Below are positions 35,584 to 43,855 of a stretch of DNA of 64,000 nt, piece after piece (the stretch's first letter is position 1; each line of letters begins with the position of its first letter). Origin of the DNA: G963662605 sp963667005 (GTDB lineage: Bacteria; Bacteroidota; Ignavibacteria; Ignavibacteriales; Ignavibacteriaceae); assembly GCA_963667005.1 (NCBI GenBank), contig OY762937.1:992001-1056000 (forward strand). The letters are read 5' to 3'. A program made the position numbers and the translations under genes. The notes beneath the pieces were generated by a model, which did no database searches, was not told the origin of the DNA, and saw only the letters and a list, made by a program, of their open reading frames with translations.

Positions 35584-37059
35584 ATGGCAAAAGCAGCAAA
35601 TGATGTTCTCGATAAAGTAGTATCCCTTGCCAAACGGCGCGGATTTGTCTTTCAATCAAGCGAAATTTACGGCGGTCTGAACGGCTGCTGGGATTACGGT
35701 CCATTAGGAGTTGAGCTTCTCAAAAACCTCAAAGAGGAATGGTGGAAGTTCATGACCTATCGCGATAACGTTGAAGGTCAGGACGCATCTATTCTTATGC
35801 ACCCGCGTGTATGGGAAGCATCGGGACACGTAGAGAACTTTACCGATCCGATGATTGACTGCAAGCAGTGTAAATCACGCTTTCGTCTTGACATTCTCGG
35901 CGACGGTATTGCTACAAAGAAAAAACGTAAAGCATTTGAAGTAGTTGCTGCGCAATTACAGCAGGCATATCCGGGAGTAGCTGATACAGCTCTTTCAGAT
36001 GCTGATGTTGATGATTTGTTTACAACAATTCTCGAAAGCAAAGATTCCGCAGCACTTCTGAGTGAAATCAACTGTCCTCAGTGCGGTAATAAAGGCACGT
36101 TCACTGTACCGCGCTTATTTAATTTGATGTTTAAAACATTTGTCGGTCCGGTTGAAGATTCCGGTTCGGTCGTATATCTCCGTCCCGAAACCGCACAGGG
36201 AATTTTTGTAAACTTCCTCAACGTGCAGGCCGCTGCGCGTCAAAAACTGCCCTTCGGTATCGCGCAAATCGGTAAAGCGTTCAGAAATGAAATTAACACG
36301 AAGTATTTCCTTTTCCGCACGAGAGAATTCGAGCAGATGGAAATGCAGTTTTTTGTTCAGCCTACGGATGATTCCAAATGGTATGCCTACTGGAAAGCAG
36401 AACGCTTACAGTGGTTTAAGAATCTCGGCATGAATCCGGATAAGCTGCGTTATCACGATCATCCGGCAAACAAACTTGCACACTATGCAAAAGAAGCAAC
36501 GGATATTGAATATCAGTTCCCGTTCGGCTGGGGCGAAATCGAAGGTATTCATAACAGGACCAATTTCGATTTAAGCCGCCACGAAGAATACTCCGGCAAG
36601 AACATGAAATATTTCGATGAAGAGACAAAAGAAAAATATACTCCGTTCATCATCGAGACTTCAGCCGGTGCAAGCCGTTCATTCATGGCGTTCCTTGTTG
36701 ATTCATATAATGAAGAAGTCGTTAATGATGAAACGCGCGTTGTATTAAAACTGCATCCGAAATTAGCACCTATTAAAGCAGCTATCCTTCCGTTGGTGAA
36801 TAAAGACGGTATGCCTGAATTCTCACGCAAGATTGAAGAGGATTTACGCCGCTCATTCAAAGTATTCTTTGATGACAAGGGTGCAGTCGGAAGACGTTAC
36901 CGCAGACAGGATGAAGCAGGTACACCGTTCTGTATCACGGTTGATACGCAGACATTGAGCGATCAGACTGTTACTATCCGCGAACGCGATAGCATGGTGC
37001 AGGAACGCATCGCAGCAGATAAAATCAGTGAGTATTTGATGAAAAAAATCCTGTTCTAA
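35584..37059 (+). CDS. glyS: Glycyl-tRNA synthetase (single-chain class II)
   Basis: A 491-residue alpha2-type glycyl-tRNA synthetase, charging tRNA-Gly in translation. Seen are GGLNGCWDYGPLGVELLKN at the N-terminus, a Cys4 zinc site (CKQCKSR and CPQCGNKG), motif 2 region FRNEINTKYFLFRTREFEQM, and ETSAGASRSFMAFLVDSY preceding the anticodon-binding domain. I start at the ATG behind CAGGAGTTATAC, 11 codons inside the longest frame. Three codons after its TAA lies an in-frame TAG belonging to the repeat element that begins at 37066. Confidence 0.96.
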   Translation: MAKAANDVLDKVVSLAKRRGFVFQSSEIYGGLNGCWDYGPLGVELLKNLKEEWWKFMTYRDNVEGQDASILMHPRVWEASGHVENFTDPMIDCKQCKSRFRLDILGDGIATKKKRKAFEVVAAQLQQAYPGVADTALSDADVDDLFTTILESKDSAALLSEINCPQCGNKGTFTVPRLFNLMFKTFVGPVEDSGSVVYLRPETAQGIFVNFLNVQAAARQKLPFGIAQIGKAFRNEINTKYFLFRTREFEQMEMQFFVQPTDDSKWYAYWKAERLQWFKNLGMNPDKLRYHDHPANKLAHYAKEATDIEYQFPFGWGEIEGIHNRTNFDLSRHEEYSGKNMKYFDEETKEKYTPFIIETSAGASRSFMAFLVDSYNEEVVNDETRVVLKLHPKLAPIKAAILPLVNKDGMPEFSRKIEEDLRRSFKVFFDDKGAVGRRYRRQDEAGTPFCITVDTQTLSDQTVTIRERDSMVQERIAADKISEYLMKKILF

Positions 37060-37065
37060 TCGCAA

Positions 37066-37232
37066 TAGAACGCGGATCCGCCCGACCGCTGACGTAGTCA
37101 TGCGGGCAGGTGACACTGATTCGCACGGATTCATTTTATGTAAAAAGCCCGTCCATTGGACGGGCTTTTTTATTTAATTATCTGTGATGATCCGTGTCAC
37201 CCGCCTGACCGGACGGGCTGGTCAGTGTTCTA
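37066..37232. mobile_element. TAGAAC-ended inverted-repeat element (glyS-rocD)
   Basis: The left end TAGAACGCGGAT and right end (GTTCTA at 37227-37232, preceded by ATCCGTGTCA and an insert) are inverted copies of the ends of the element at 46682-46822. Each arm is interrupted by a GC-rich palindrome (about 37078-37111 and 37199-37222). The terminal CTA on the right is the stop codon of rocD read on the minus strand. The glyS/rocD terminator lies inside it. Confidence 0.65.
37142..37172. terminator. Bidirectional terminator between glyS and rocD
   Basis: A symmetric stem AAAAAGCCCGTCC/GGACGGGCTTTTT has a 3-nt loop and A and T tracts on both sides. It can end transcription of glyS (plus) and rocD (minus). 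Confidence 0.9.
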
Positions 37233-38429
37233 TTGCCCGAGGATTGGGGCGATGCGAGCAAGTGCCCAGTCTATTTCCTCTTTGGTGATAACTAACGGAG
37301 GAGCAAAGCGGATAACGTGGGTATGTGTTTCTTTACACAGTATGCCTTCCTTCATCAACGCTTCGCAGAAACGGCGTGCGCCGCCTGCTTCAGGATGAAG
37401 TTCGACACCGATAAACAAACCTTTACCGCGGATCTCTTTAACATTCTTTGAATTGATCGCGATTAATTTTTCGCGGAAGTATTTTCCTAATTCAAAAGAT
37501 TTTTCAACAAGCTTTTCTTCAATAAGTATTTGTAAGCTGACGCGTGCGATTGCAGCACCAAGCGGATTACCGCCGAATGTTGAACCGTGATCGCCCGGAT
37601 TAAATACACCAAGTACTTCTTTATCAGAAAGTACGCCTGATACCGGATAGCATCCGCCTGAAAGCGCTTTGCCGACAACTAATACATCGGGACGAATTTC
37701 ATCATACTCATATGCAAAAAGTTTTCCGCTTCTGCCGAGTCCGGATTGAATTTCGTCAGCAATGAAAAGTACGTTGTTCTTTTTGCAGAGTTCAAAAGCT
37801 TTTTTCAAATATCCTGCCGGAGGAACAAGTACGCCGCCTTCGCCCTGTATCGGTTCAACAAGAAATGCTGCCGTGTTCGGAGTGATTGCTTTTTCTAAAG
37901 CATCTGCATCACCGAAAGGTACGGTAACATAACCCGGGGTAAACGGGCCATAACCGTCTTTGTATTGTTCTTCTGTTGAGAAGCTGACAATAGAAATTGT
38001 TCTGCCGGAAAAGTTATTCTGGCAGGTAATGATTTCTGCTTTGTGTTCCGGAATGCCTTTGACTTTGTAGCCCCACTTGCGGACGGCTTTCAAAGCGGTT
38101 TCAACTGCTTCAGCTCCGCTGTTCATCGGGAGGAATGTTTGATATCCGGTTAACTCACAAATTTCTTTGCATAGCAGAGGGAGCTGGTCGTTTCTGAACG
38201 CGCGTGATGTCAGAGTGACTTTATCGGCTTGATCTTTCAGTGCTGCAATAATGCGAGGGTGGCAATGTCCCTGATTTACTGCCGAATACGCGGCGAGACA
38301 ATCAAGATACTTGTTGCCGTCAACATCCCATACCCATACGCCCTTGCCTCGTTCAATTACAACGTCAAGCGGATGATAATTATGTGCTCCATATTGCTCT
38401 TCTATAGCAATATATTCTTTGGTGGTCAT
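37230..38429 (-). CDS. rocD: Ornithine aminotransferase
   Basis: A 399-residue PLP enzyme of class III aminotransferases that converts ornithine and 2-oxoglutarate to glutamate semialdehyde and glutamate. Diagnostic are YGAHNYHPLDVVIERGKG, YSAVNQGHCHPRI, MNSGAEAVETALKAVRKWGY, VEPIQGEGGV, IADEIQSGLGRSGK and the PLP-lysine in VVGKALSGG. Length is normal. The last codon CAA is followed by a TAG that is the end of a repeat element, so the present stop may derive from that insertion. Confidence 0.93.
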   Translation of the reverse strand: MTTKEYIAIEEQYGAHNYHPLDVVIERGKGVWVWDVDGNKYLDCLAAYSAVNQGHCHPRIIAALKDQADKVTLTSRAFRNDQLPLLCKEICELTGYQTFLPMNSGAEAVETALKAVRKWGYKVKGIPEHKAEIITCQNNFSGRTISIVSFSTEEQYKDGYGPFTPGYVTVPFGDADALEKAITPNTAAFLVEPIQGEGGVLVPPAGYLKKAFELCKKNNVLFIADEIQSGLGRSGKLFAYEYDEIRPDVLVVGKALSGGCYPVSGVLSDKEVLGVFNPGDHGSTFGGNPLGAAIARVSLQILIEEKLVEKSFELGKYFREKLIAINSKNVKEIRGKGLFIGVELHPEAGGARRFCEALMKEGILCKETHTHVIRFAPPLVITKEEIDWALARIAPILGQ

Positions 38430-38668
38430 ATACTTTCCGGATTTGTAGAAAATTTAAAGGGCAATTTACGAAAAAATACCGAATTTTATGCGGTTTCAGC
38501 CGCTAAAATAGCGGTGAATATGAATATTTAACTATTCACAAATCATTTGAAAACAGAAAATTAACTGAATAACTATGCGTGAATATTTATATAGCTTATC
38601 ATTCTTTCATAAGTGATACAAAAATTCATTCTGGTGCGACCAGGTTAACTTGATAATAAGTCCATAAA

Positions 38669-38820
38669 GCAAGGGAACTCATCAACCCCAACCCTTCTTC
38701 TCTTGACAAGAGAAGAAGGTGGTAATCACATTAAAAAATGTGTTCTCGTTATGTATGTCGCCATAATGCCCCTTTTCTCTTCTTAAGAGAAAAGGGGGTG
38801 GGGATATGAGTTCATTGCCC
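38669..38820. mobile_element. 152-bp inverted-repeat (MITE-like) element
   Basis: The left end (GGGAACTCATCAACCCCAAC) and right end (GTGGGGATATGAGTTCATTG) are inverted relatives. Each arm also folds on itself (CTTCTTCTCTTG/CAAGAGAAGAAGG and CCCCTTTTCTCTT/AAGAGAAAAGGGG). No coding frame is inside. It occupies part of the 497-bp gap between the divergently transcribed rocD and hisS. Confidence 0.65.
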
Positions 38821-38926
38821 GTGTAACGATAGTGTGTTTTGTCAAGCGCGTAAAATATTCTGGTATTGTTCGCTCCTGCTCAATTGCAATTAAATCCTTA
38901 TATTTTGTTTTTGAATTATAAATTAG

Positions 38927-40483
38927 ATGATTATGCGTGGTATTATTCCTCAAAAAATTAAAGGTTTTCGTGATATTGATCCGCAATTGAACAATCTGCG
39001 GCATCACGTTATTGCGAAAGCATCACAAATCTATAAAAACTACGGTTTTGAGCACTGGGATACTCCGGTGCTTGAATATGCCGACTGCCTTGGTAAGTAC
39101 ATGCCCGATGCCGATACGGTTGATCAGGGAGTGTATTCATTCCGCAATCCGGAAATCGAACCCATTTACGATGAAAAGGGAAACAGGATGGTTGACGATG
39201 AGGGTAACTTTCTCATGGAAAACCACTTTCTCTCTCTGCGTTACGATTTGACCGCTCCGCTTTCAAGAGTGTACGCGGAAAAACTGTGGACTCCGGCAGT
39301 AAGAAATAATCCGAACAATTTCAGGCCTTCATTATTTCGCCGATATCAATACGGACCCGTTTACCGTTACGAGACAAAACTTGATCCGGGTAGATTCCGT
39401 GAATTCTGGCAATTGGATTTTGATACCGTCGGCACATCCGATATTACTGCTGATGCAGAAGCCGCGATGGTGTTGAGCGACGCGCTTGAAGCTATTGGGT
39501 TAAGGCGCAATTCGTATCGTGTAAAAATCAACAACCGCAAAGTATTAAAAGGTTTTCTTATCGGGCTCGGTATTACCGACGAAGAAATGGAACAATCAGT
39601 TCTGCGCATTGTTGACAAGGCCGACAAGATCGGACAAGAGGGAATGATACTTGAACTTGGTAAAGGCCGCAAGGATATTTCCGGCGCGGTTATTCCGGGA
39701 CTCGGACTTGAACCGGTAATCATAGACTCCATTGTAAACTTTTTGCACGCATCTTCTTCTGCATCTCGTAAAGAAATTCTCAACAGTCTTTCAAACGGCG
39801 CATACTCAAACGCTGCATTTGAAGAAGGCATTAAAGAGCTTGCAGAAATTGACAACTTGCTTGCTAAACTCGGATACGATGAAGAACGGGTTATCTTCGA
39901 TCCGTCACTCGTGCGTGGAATGGCTTATTATACTGGCCCCGTGTTTGAAGTTGAATCATTGCAGTCATTCATTGATGAAAAAGGATTAGAACGCCGTGTC
40001 GGTTCCATCTGCGGCGGTGGAAGATATGACGGGTTGGTTTCGCGTTTGCTTGGACTCAATGTTCCAGCGGTCGGCGCATCAATCGGTGTTGACCGTCTTT
40101 GCGAATTGCTTGTGCAAACAAAATCGCTGGAGCTGGAATATTCCGGTCCGGTTATCGTGCTGGTATTTGATACAACCATGATGGCTGAGTATCAGAAGAT
40201 TGCACAGGAACTGCGCGCAAATGACATTCCGGTTGAGGTGTACTATGGCATGCAAAAGAATTTGAAAAAACAGCTCGCGTATGCGGATCAGTCCAAATGC
40301 TCCGCGGCAGTACTTGTCGGCGGCGATGAATTGGCAAAGGGAGTGGTGACACTTCGCAATCTGAAACTCGGCGCGCAAATGGCTGCATCCATCACGGATA
40401 AAAACGAATGGAAAGAGAAAGTCCAGATTGAAGTGCCGCGCGGCGAGATGGTGCAAAAGCTTAAGGAAATGCTTAACCAATAA
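38927..40483 (+). CDS. hisS: Histidyl-tRNA synthetase
   Basis: A 518-residue class II synthetase charging tRNA-His. Motifs seen: KIKGFRDIDPQLNNLRHHVI (motif 1 region), LRYDLTAPLSRVYAE, FRRYQYGPVYRYE with RFREFWQLDFDTVG (motif 2), the histidine-A motif LVRGMAYYTGPVFEV and GGGRYDGLVSRLLG (motif 3 region with GASIGVDRL). It is longer than the common 420-460 residue bacterial form because of inserts such as IEPIYDEKGNRMVDDEGNF. ATGs at 38927 and 38933 are both possible starts. Confidence 0.93.
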   Translation: MIMRGIIPQKIKGFRDIDPQLNNLRHHVIAKASQIYKNYGFEHWDTPVLEYADCLGKYMPDADTVDQGVYSFRNPEIEPIYDEKGNRMVDDEGNFLMENHFLSLRYDLTAPLSRVYAEKLWTPAVRNNPNNFRPSLFRRYQYGPVYRYETKLDPGRFREFWQLDFDTVGTSDITADAEAAMVLSDALEAIGLRRNSYRVKINNRKVLKGFLIGLGITDEEMEQSVLRIVDKADKIGQEGMILELGKGRKDISGAVIPGLGLEPVIIDSIVNFLHASSSASRKEILNSLSNGAYSNAAFEEGIKELAEIDNLLAKLGYDEERVIFDPSLVRGMAYYTGPVFEVESLQSFIDEKGLERRVGSICGGGRYDGLVSRLLGLNVPAVGASIGVDRLCELLVQTKSLELEYSGPVIVLVFDTTMMAEYQKIAQELRANDIPVEVYYGMQKNLKKQLAYADQSKCSAAVLVGGDELAKGVVTLRNLKLGAQMAASITDKNEWKEKVQIEVPRGEMVQKLKEMLNQ

Positions 40484-40527
40484 ATAACAGATAATCTTAG
40501 TATTTATCATAACGAAGGGGACTCAAC

Positions 40528-40887
40528 ATGAAACGACAAATAATTCTATCGTTGCTTATGCTTGCGATAGTCACTACGATATTTTCCTATCAGTTTATGC
40601 TGCAGGACGACGATATCGAAACTGCGTATCTCAACGCAAAAAAAGGCGTCCTTTGGGGGTTGTCGAATATCAAGAACAAGAAAAGTAAGTTAGATAATAA
40701 ATTAGTATCGAACGATAAACTTATCGCTGATGTTAAGGTCGAAAAGGTGATCAACGGCGTGCGTGTTATTGTTACCGGATACGCCGAAACAACAGACGTG
40801 ACCATAACAACATACCGCTCATTTGAAACTCTGGTTAAGGATGGGTATTTGGATAAGAGCTATGTTCCGGCGAAGGATGAAGAGTAG
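40528..40887 (+). CDS. Small secreted protein, unknown
   Basis: A 119-residue protein with an N-terminal hydrophobic signal or anchor (KRQIILSLLMLAIVTTIFSY) and a short mixed domain (KVEKVINGVRVIVTGYAET). No family is recognised. A good ribosome-binding site (GAAGGGGA) precedes the ATG and it follows hisS by 44 bp, so it may share its transcript. Confidence 0.6.
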   Translation: MKRQIILSLLMLAIVTTIFSYQFMLQDDDIETAYLNAKKGVLWGLSNIKNKKSKLDNKLVSNDKLIADVKVEKVINGVRVIVTGYAETTDVTITTYRSFETLVKDGYLDKSYVPAKDEE

Positions 40888-40896
40888 TTTTAAATA

Positions 40897-41015
40897 CCTC
40901 TCACCCTCAGTCCCTCTCCCAAAGGGAGAGGGAGGTTAGAAATTTGAGAGTCTTCCTTACCCGTCTCCCTCTGCTCGCAGAGTCCTATGGAGGAGAAGGG
41001 CAGGGATGAGGGCGC
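40897..41015. repeat. GCCCTC-family inverted-repeat element
   Basis: A region of about 119 bp with ends CTCTCACCCTCAGTCCCT and AGGGATGAGGGCGCGAGAG, and internal CCCTCTCCC/GGGAGAGGG hairpins, related to the elements at 17058 and 30026. It lies 24 bp upstream of the RAYT unit. Confidence 0.6.
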
Positions 41016-41039
41016 GAGAGAAATGAGGCATTGTTTACT

Positions 41040-41564
41040 CCTAACCCATGACTAAAGCCATGGGTTAGGAAGAAAGACGACAAACTATTTTATAGACCAA
41101 GCGAGGGGATGTATGGCGCATTCAATGCGGAGGGTTTGGATTCATGGAGTGTTTTCAACGAAGAATAAAGATTCGTTGATAACTCCGGATATGGAATCGT
41201 ACGTATATGGACATATTGTAACATATTTACATGACCATTTTAATTGTCCGGTTGAAGCGATTAACGGAACAGAAGACCACATACATTTGTTGTTTATGAT
41301 GAATATGAATTATTCAATTGCAGAGATCTTTAGAAAAATCAAAGGGGAATCTTCTCATTGGATAAATGAAAAGAGCGTTTTAGGCAGAAGGTTTGAGTGG
41401 GCGGTTGGCTATGGTGCGTTTTCGGTTAGTGAAAGCATCCTGCCAAATGTGAAAAGGTATATTATTAACCAGAAAGAACACCATAAAGGAATTGATTATA
41501 AACGCGAGATTAAACAATGGAATGAAAATCTTCCTAACCCATGAGTTAACTCATGGGTTAGGAA
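41040..41564 (+). mobile_element. REP-associated transposase unit bounded by 13-4-13 hairpins
   Basis: A 525-bp unit. The left hairpin 41040-41069 (CCTAACCCATGAC, loop TAAA, one mismatch) and the right hairpin 41531-41564 (a perfect 34-bp palindrome centred on GTTAAC) enclose a single Y1 transposase gene. The same hairpin design recurs without a transposase at 1898-1927. This is the expected structure for a RAYT gene with its cognate REP sequences. The transposase stop codon (TGA) is formed by the left arm of the right-hand hairpin. Confidence 0.82.
41113..41544 (+). CDS. REP-associated tyrosine (Y1/IS200-like) transposase
   Basis: A 143-residue single-strand transposase. It has the HUH motif in EDHIHLLFMM (His-Ile-His) and a candidate catalytic Tyr in NVKRYIINQKEHHKG near the C-terminus, with the intervening IAEIFRKIKGESSHWINE helix. 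Length fits an intact member. Family enzymes cut and join REP hairpins of their own genome; the flanking hairpins are the likely substrates. An ATG with GAGGGG nearby supports the start. Its last codons (Pro-Asn-Pro-stop) lie within the terminal palindrome. Confidence 0.9.
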   Translation: MAHSMRRVWIHGVFSTKNKDSLITPDMESYVYGHIVTYLHDHFNCPVEAINGTEDHIHLLFMMNMNYSIAEIFRKIKGESSHWINEKSVLGRRFEWAVGYGAFSVSESILPNVKRYIINQKEHHKGIDYKREIKQWNENLPNP

Positions 41565-41578
41565 AAAGTGCTTTCTGT

Positions 41579-42370
41579 ATGTGCCGACGCCTGTTCGTAA
41601 TCTGCTTTGTTTTACTTACAAACACCCTGTTCGCTCAGGAACCTCACTACTCCCTTTCATGGGAGCGGGAGGGCATTATATGCGGAGTGGGTGCTGTGTT
41701 TGGTGGAGCAGGATTAGCGCTTGCAGGCAGTATCAAAACACCGGTGCTGGCGGACATCTATGCGTTAAACAGAAATGACATCAACCGGTTTGACCGCGGC
41801 GCAGTGAATCACTGGTCAGAAAGCATTGCAACAACAAGTGATGTGTTTGCTGTCGCGATGATGGCTGTGCCGGTATCGCTTATGCTTTCGGATAATATTA
41901 AAAAGGATTATCAGACAATCGGATTTATGTACGGGGAAACTTTGTGGTTTAGTTATTTCACCGCATCAATTGCAAAAGGGGCAGTGCAGAGAGTCCGGCC
42001 ATACGCGTACAATCCTCAGGTAGGAATGGATAAAAAACTCCGCTCATATACCAAAGAATCATTTTTTTCAAGTCACACGGTTGGGGCATTCGCTTCGGTT
42101 TCGTTTTTTTCGGTTGTGTATAATGAATACTATCCGGATTCAAAGTATACCCCATGGATTATTGCCGGCGGTTTTGCCGCTGCTTCTGCAATCGGCATTA
42201 TGCGAATTGAGGCAGGGCATCATTTCCCGACGGATGTTTTGACCGGAGCGGCAGTCGGGACTGCTTTTGGTTATATAATTCCGGCTTTACACAAAGGGAA
42301 CAAATTGGTTGGTGTTTCACCGGCATTACTCAATTCATCACCCGCAATTTCAATTACTGCAAAATTTTAA
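41579..42370 (+). CDS. PAP2-family phosphatase, secreted/membrane
   Basis: A 263-residue phosphatidic acid phosphatase-type protein. The signal peptide CRRLFVICFVLLTNTLFAQ leads into a PAP2 domain with motifs KGAVQRVRPYAYNPQ, SFFSSHTVGAFA and RIEAGHHFPTDVLTG, giving the three-part phosphatase signature (R-P, S-H, R-H-D). It probably removes phosphate from lipid or isoprenoid pyrophosphates at the periplasmic face. The ATG lies just 15 bp after the RAYT terminal hairpin; the open frame runs back into the transposase gene but only the signal peptide start makes sense. Confidence 0.85.
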   Translation: MCRRLFVICFVLLTNTLFAQEPHYSLSWEREGIICGVGAVFGGAGLALAGSIKTPVLADIYALNRNDINRFDRGAVNHWSESIATTSDVFAVAMMAVPVSLMLSDNIKKDYQTIGFMYGETLWFSYFTASIAKGAVQRVRPYAYNPQVGMDKKLRSYTKESFFSSHTVGAFASVSFFSVVYNEYYPDSKYTPWIIAGGFAAASAIGIMRIEAGHHFPTDVLTGAAVGTAFGYIIPALHKGNKLVGVSPALLNSSPAISITAKF

Positions 42371-42498
42371 CTTTATGGAATTTTTTCATAATGAAAAATT
42401 GTTTGCATATGCATACGGTCACACTGTTAAACTAAATGTTATCGTATCTTTAAACATGGGAATTTCTTTTTCACTCATCAATAGTAAGGAAAATAAAC

Positions 42499-43017
42499 AT
42501 GAAAAAAATACATCTTCTTTTTTTGACACTCATTCTGTGCGCAGGCGTTTCTTTTGCACAATATCAGCCGGGTAAAAATACGTTTGGAGCCGTTTTGGGA
42601 TTTGGCGGCGGCGGATTAGACGGCGATGGTGCAATTCCGGTTGGGCTCGAATATAATTTTCATAACTTTCATCCCAATATCCAGGCCGGAGTTTATGGCG
42701 CGTGGGCATCAACACATAAAGATTACGGTGCATGGGGTAAATGGAACTATACCTATTTCGTTTTAGCAGGACAGGCAAATTATCACTTTATCATCCCTTC
42801 CGCTAAAGAAGTAGATCCGTTTGTCGGTCTGTCACTCGGATACAATTTCGGGTCAGTTAGCTGGGAAGGAAACGGCACCTGGAATAAACCTGACGCAGGC
42901 GGCTTCTTCTTCAGTGCCCAGGCGGGGCTGAATTACTGGTTTTCGCCGAAATGGGCTGTTCAGGCACGTGTCGGATATTTCCCGTATTTCGGAGTCGGTG
43001 TAACCGCTGCTTTATAA
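42499..43017 (+). CDS. Outer-membrane beta-barrel protein
   Basis: A 172-residue protein with a signal peptide (MKKIHLLFLTLILCAGVSFA) and short amphipathic strands rich in Gly and aromatic residues (GAVLGFGGGGLDGDGAIPVG, VDPFVGLSLGYNFGSVSW, KWAVQARVGYFPYFGVGV). It resembles small 8-strand OmpW/OmpA-like barrels in layout. Function unknown. A strong terminator follows. Confidence 0.72.
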   Translation: MKKIHLLFLTLILCAGVSFAQYQPGKNTFGAVLGFGGGGLDGDGAIPVGLEYNFHNFHPNIQAGVYGAWASTHKDYGAWGKWNYTYFVLAGQANYHFIIPSAKEVDPFVGLSLGYNFGSVSWEGNGTWNKPDAGGFFFSAQAGLNYWFSPKWAVQARVGYFPYFGVGVTAAL

Positions 43018-43040
43018 ATAACGCGTGATGCTATTAAAAG

Positions 43041-43075
43041 AAAAGGCTGTCCTGATATTCAGGGCAGCCTTTTTC
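43041..43075 (+). terminator. Terminator of the barrel gene
   Basis: The stem AAAAGGCTGTCCTGA pairs with TCAGGGCAGCCTTTTT (one G-T wobble) around a 3-nt loop and is followed by a T-rich run. Confidence 0.85.
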
Positions 43076-43081
43076 TTTAAA

Positions 43082-43107
43082 ATAAAAAAGGCGTTCAAAA
43101 GAACGCC
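43082..43107 (-). terminator. Terminator of the RRM gene
   Basis: GGCGTTC/GAACGCC with an AAAA loop (43090-43107 on the plus strand). Read on the minus strand it is followed by TTTTTTATTTT. Confidence 0.85.
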
Positions 43108-43130
43108 GGATAATCTCTAGCAAAACAGAA

Positions 43131-43379
43131 CTAACGAGACATTGCTTCTTTAACGGTGATTTTTCTACCGTTAAGTTCAGACTCATTAAGAGCTTGCAGA
43201 GCACTCTGTGCTTCAGATTCGTTTTCCATTTCAACAAAACCGAAACCACGAGAACGACCGCTTTCACGGTCACGTATCACTTTAGCAGAAACAACTTTTC
43301 CATGCGGTTCGAAAATCGCTTTCAAAGAGTCGTCTGTAACTGCCCAAGGGAGACTTCCAACAAAGAGCTTTTTGACCAC
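43131..43379 (-). CDS. RRM-domain RNA-binding protein
   Basis: An 82-residue single RNA-recognition-motif protein with RNP2 KLFVGSLPW and RNP1 SRGFGFVEM. Such small proteins in cyanobacteria and Bacteroidota/Chlorobi bind RNA and are often cold-inducible. Translation begins at a GTG preceded by AGAGG. A 19-bp perfect inverted repeat lies 29 bp upstream of the start and could be an operator or RNA element. Confidence 0.9.
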   Translation of the reverse strand: MVKKLFVGSLPWAVTDDSLKAIFEPHGKVVSAKVIRDRESGRSRGFGFVEMENESEAQSALQALNESELNGRKITVKEAMSR

Positions 43380-43407
43380 TAAATACCTCTAAAAATGAAA
43401 ACTAAAT

Positions 43408-43426
43408 TGGGTAAACCGTTTACCCA
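43408..43426 (-). promoter_or_regulatory. 19-bp palindrome upstream of the RRM gene
   Basis: TGGGTAAAC with its inverted copy GTTTACCCA around a single central base forms a perfect palindrome 29-47 bp upstream of the GTG start. It has no adjacent T run, so it looks more like an operator or 5'-UTR hairpin than a terminator. Confidence 0.55.
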
Positions 43427-43855
43427 TGTACAAATTTAGCTTTTATTTTCTAAAATGCAAAAAAAAAATGACTCAAAATGTTGATTTCTACCCTAAAAAG
43501 GGCATTTGCATGAAAAAAATATCTCAAAAAGCGGCAAAATGCACTTAAAACGACTCCAATTTGTTTTGTTTGAGAGTGGATGACTCAACTATTAGGTCCG
43601 TTCATTTAAGAGTGAAATAATGAAATCCATGCACACTTAGTGAATATAAGATAAAGCATTTTTGATGAGGCATACTAAAATTCATCAAATTCAATGCTTT
43701 ATAAAATGTAGCGTAGTATGGTAATAATTTAGGGTATAGAAAAGTGCACTGCTTTAATAAGCAACGATAAAACTTTTACGATAAAAAGTTGGTAAATAAT
43801 TTGATTTTATGCTGTCGCTTTTCTAAACTACGTGTTTAGCTTTTCAGGAATAGTT
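43427..43855. other. Intergenic region between RRM gene and uvrA
   Basis: About 430 bp, AT-rich and without a credible coding frame. It contains one long imperfect inverted repeat at 43651-43702 (ATAAAGCAT ... TTTGATGA ... TCATCAAA ... ATGCTTTAT) of unknown role. Presumably it also contains the divergent promoters of the RRM gene and uvrA, which I could not locate confidently. Confidence 0.5.

Noticed and set aside
43832..43855. Upstream GTG start for uvrA
   Set aside because: No ribosome-binding site, and the extra residues (FSFSGIV) do not resemble UvrA N-termini; the TTG at 43856 fits better.
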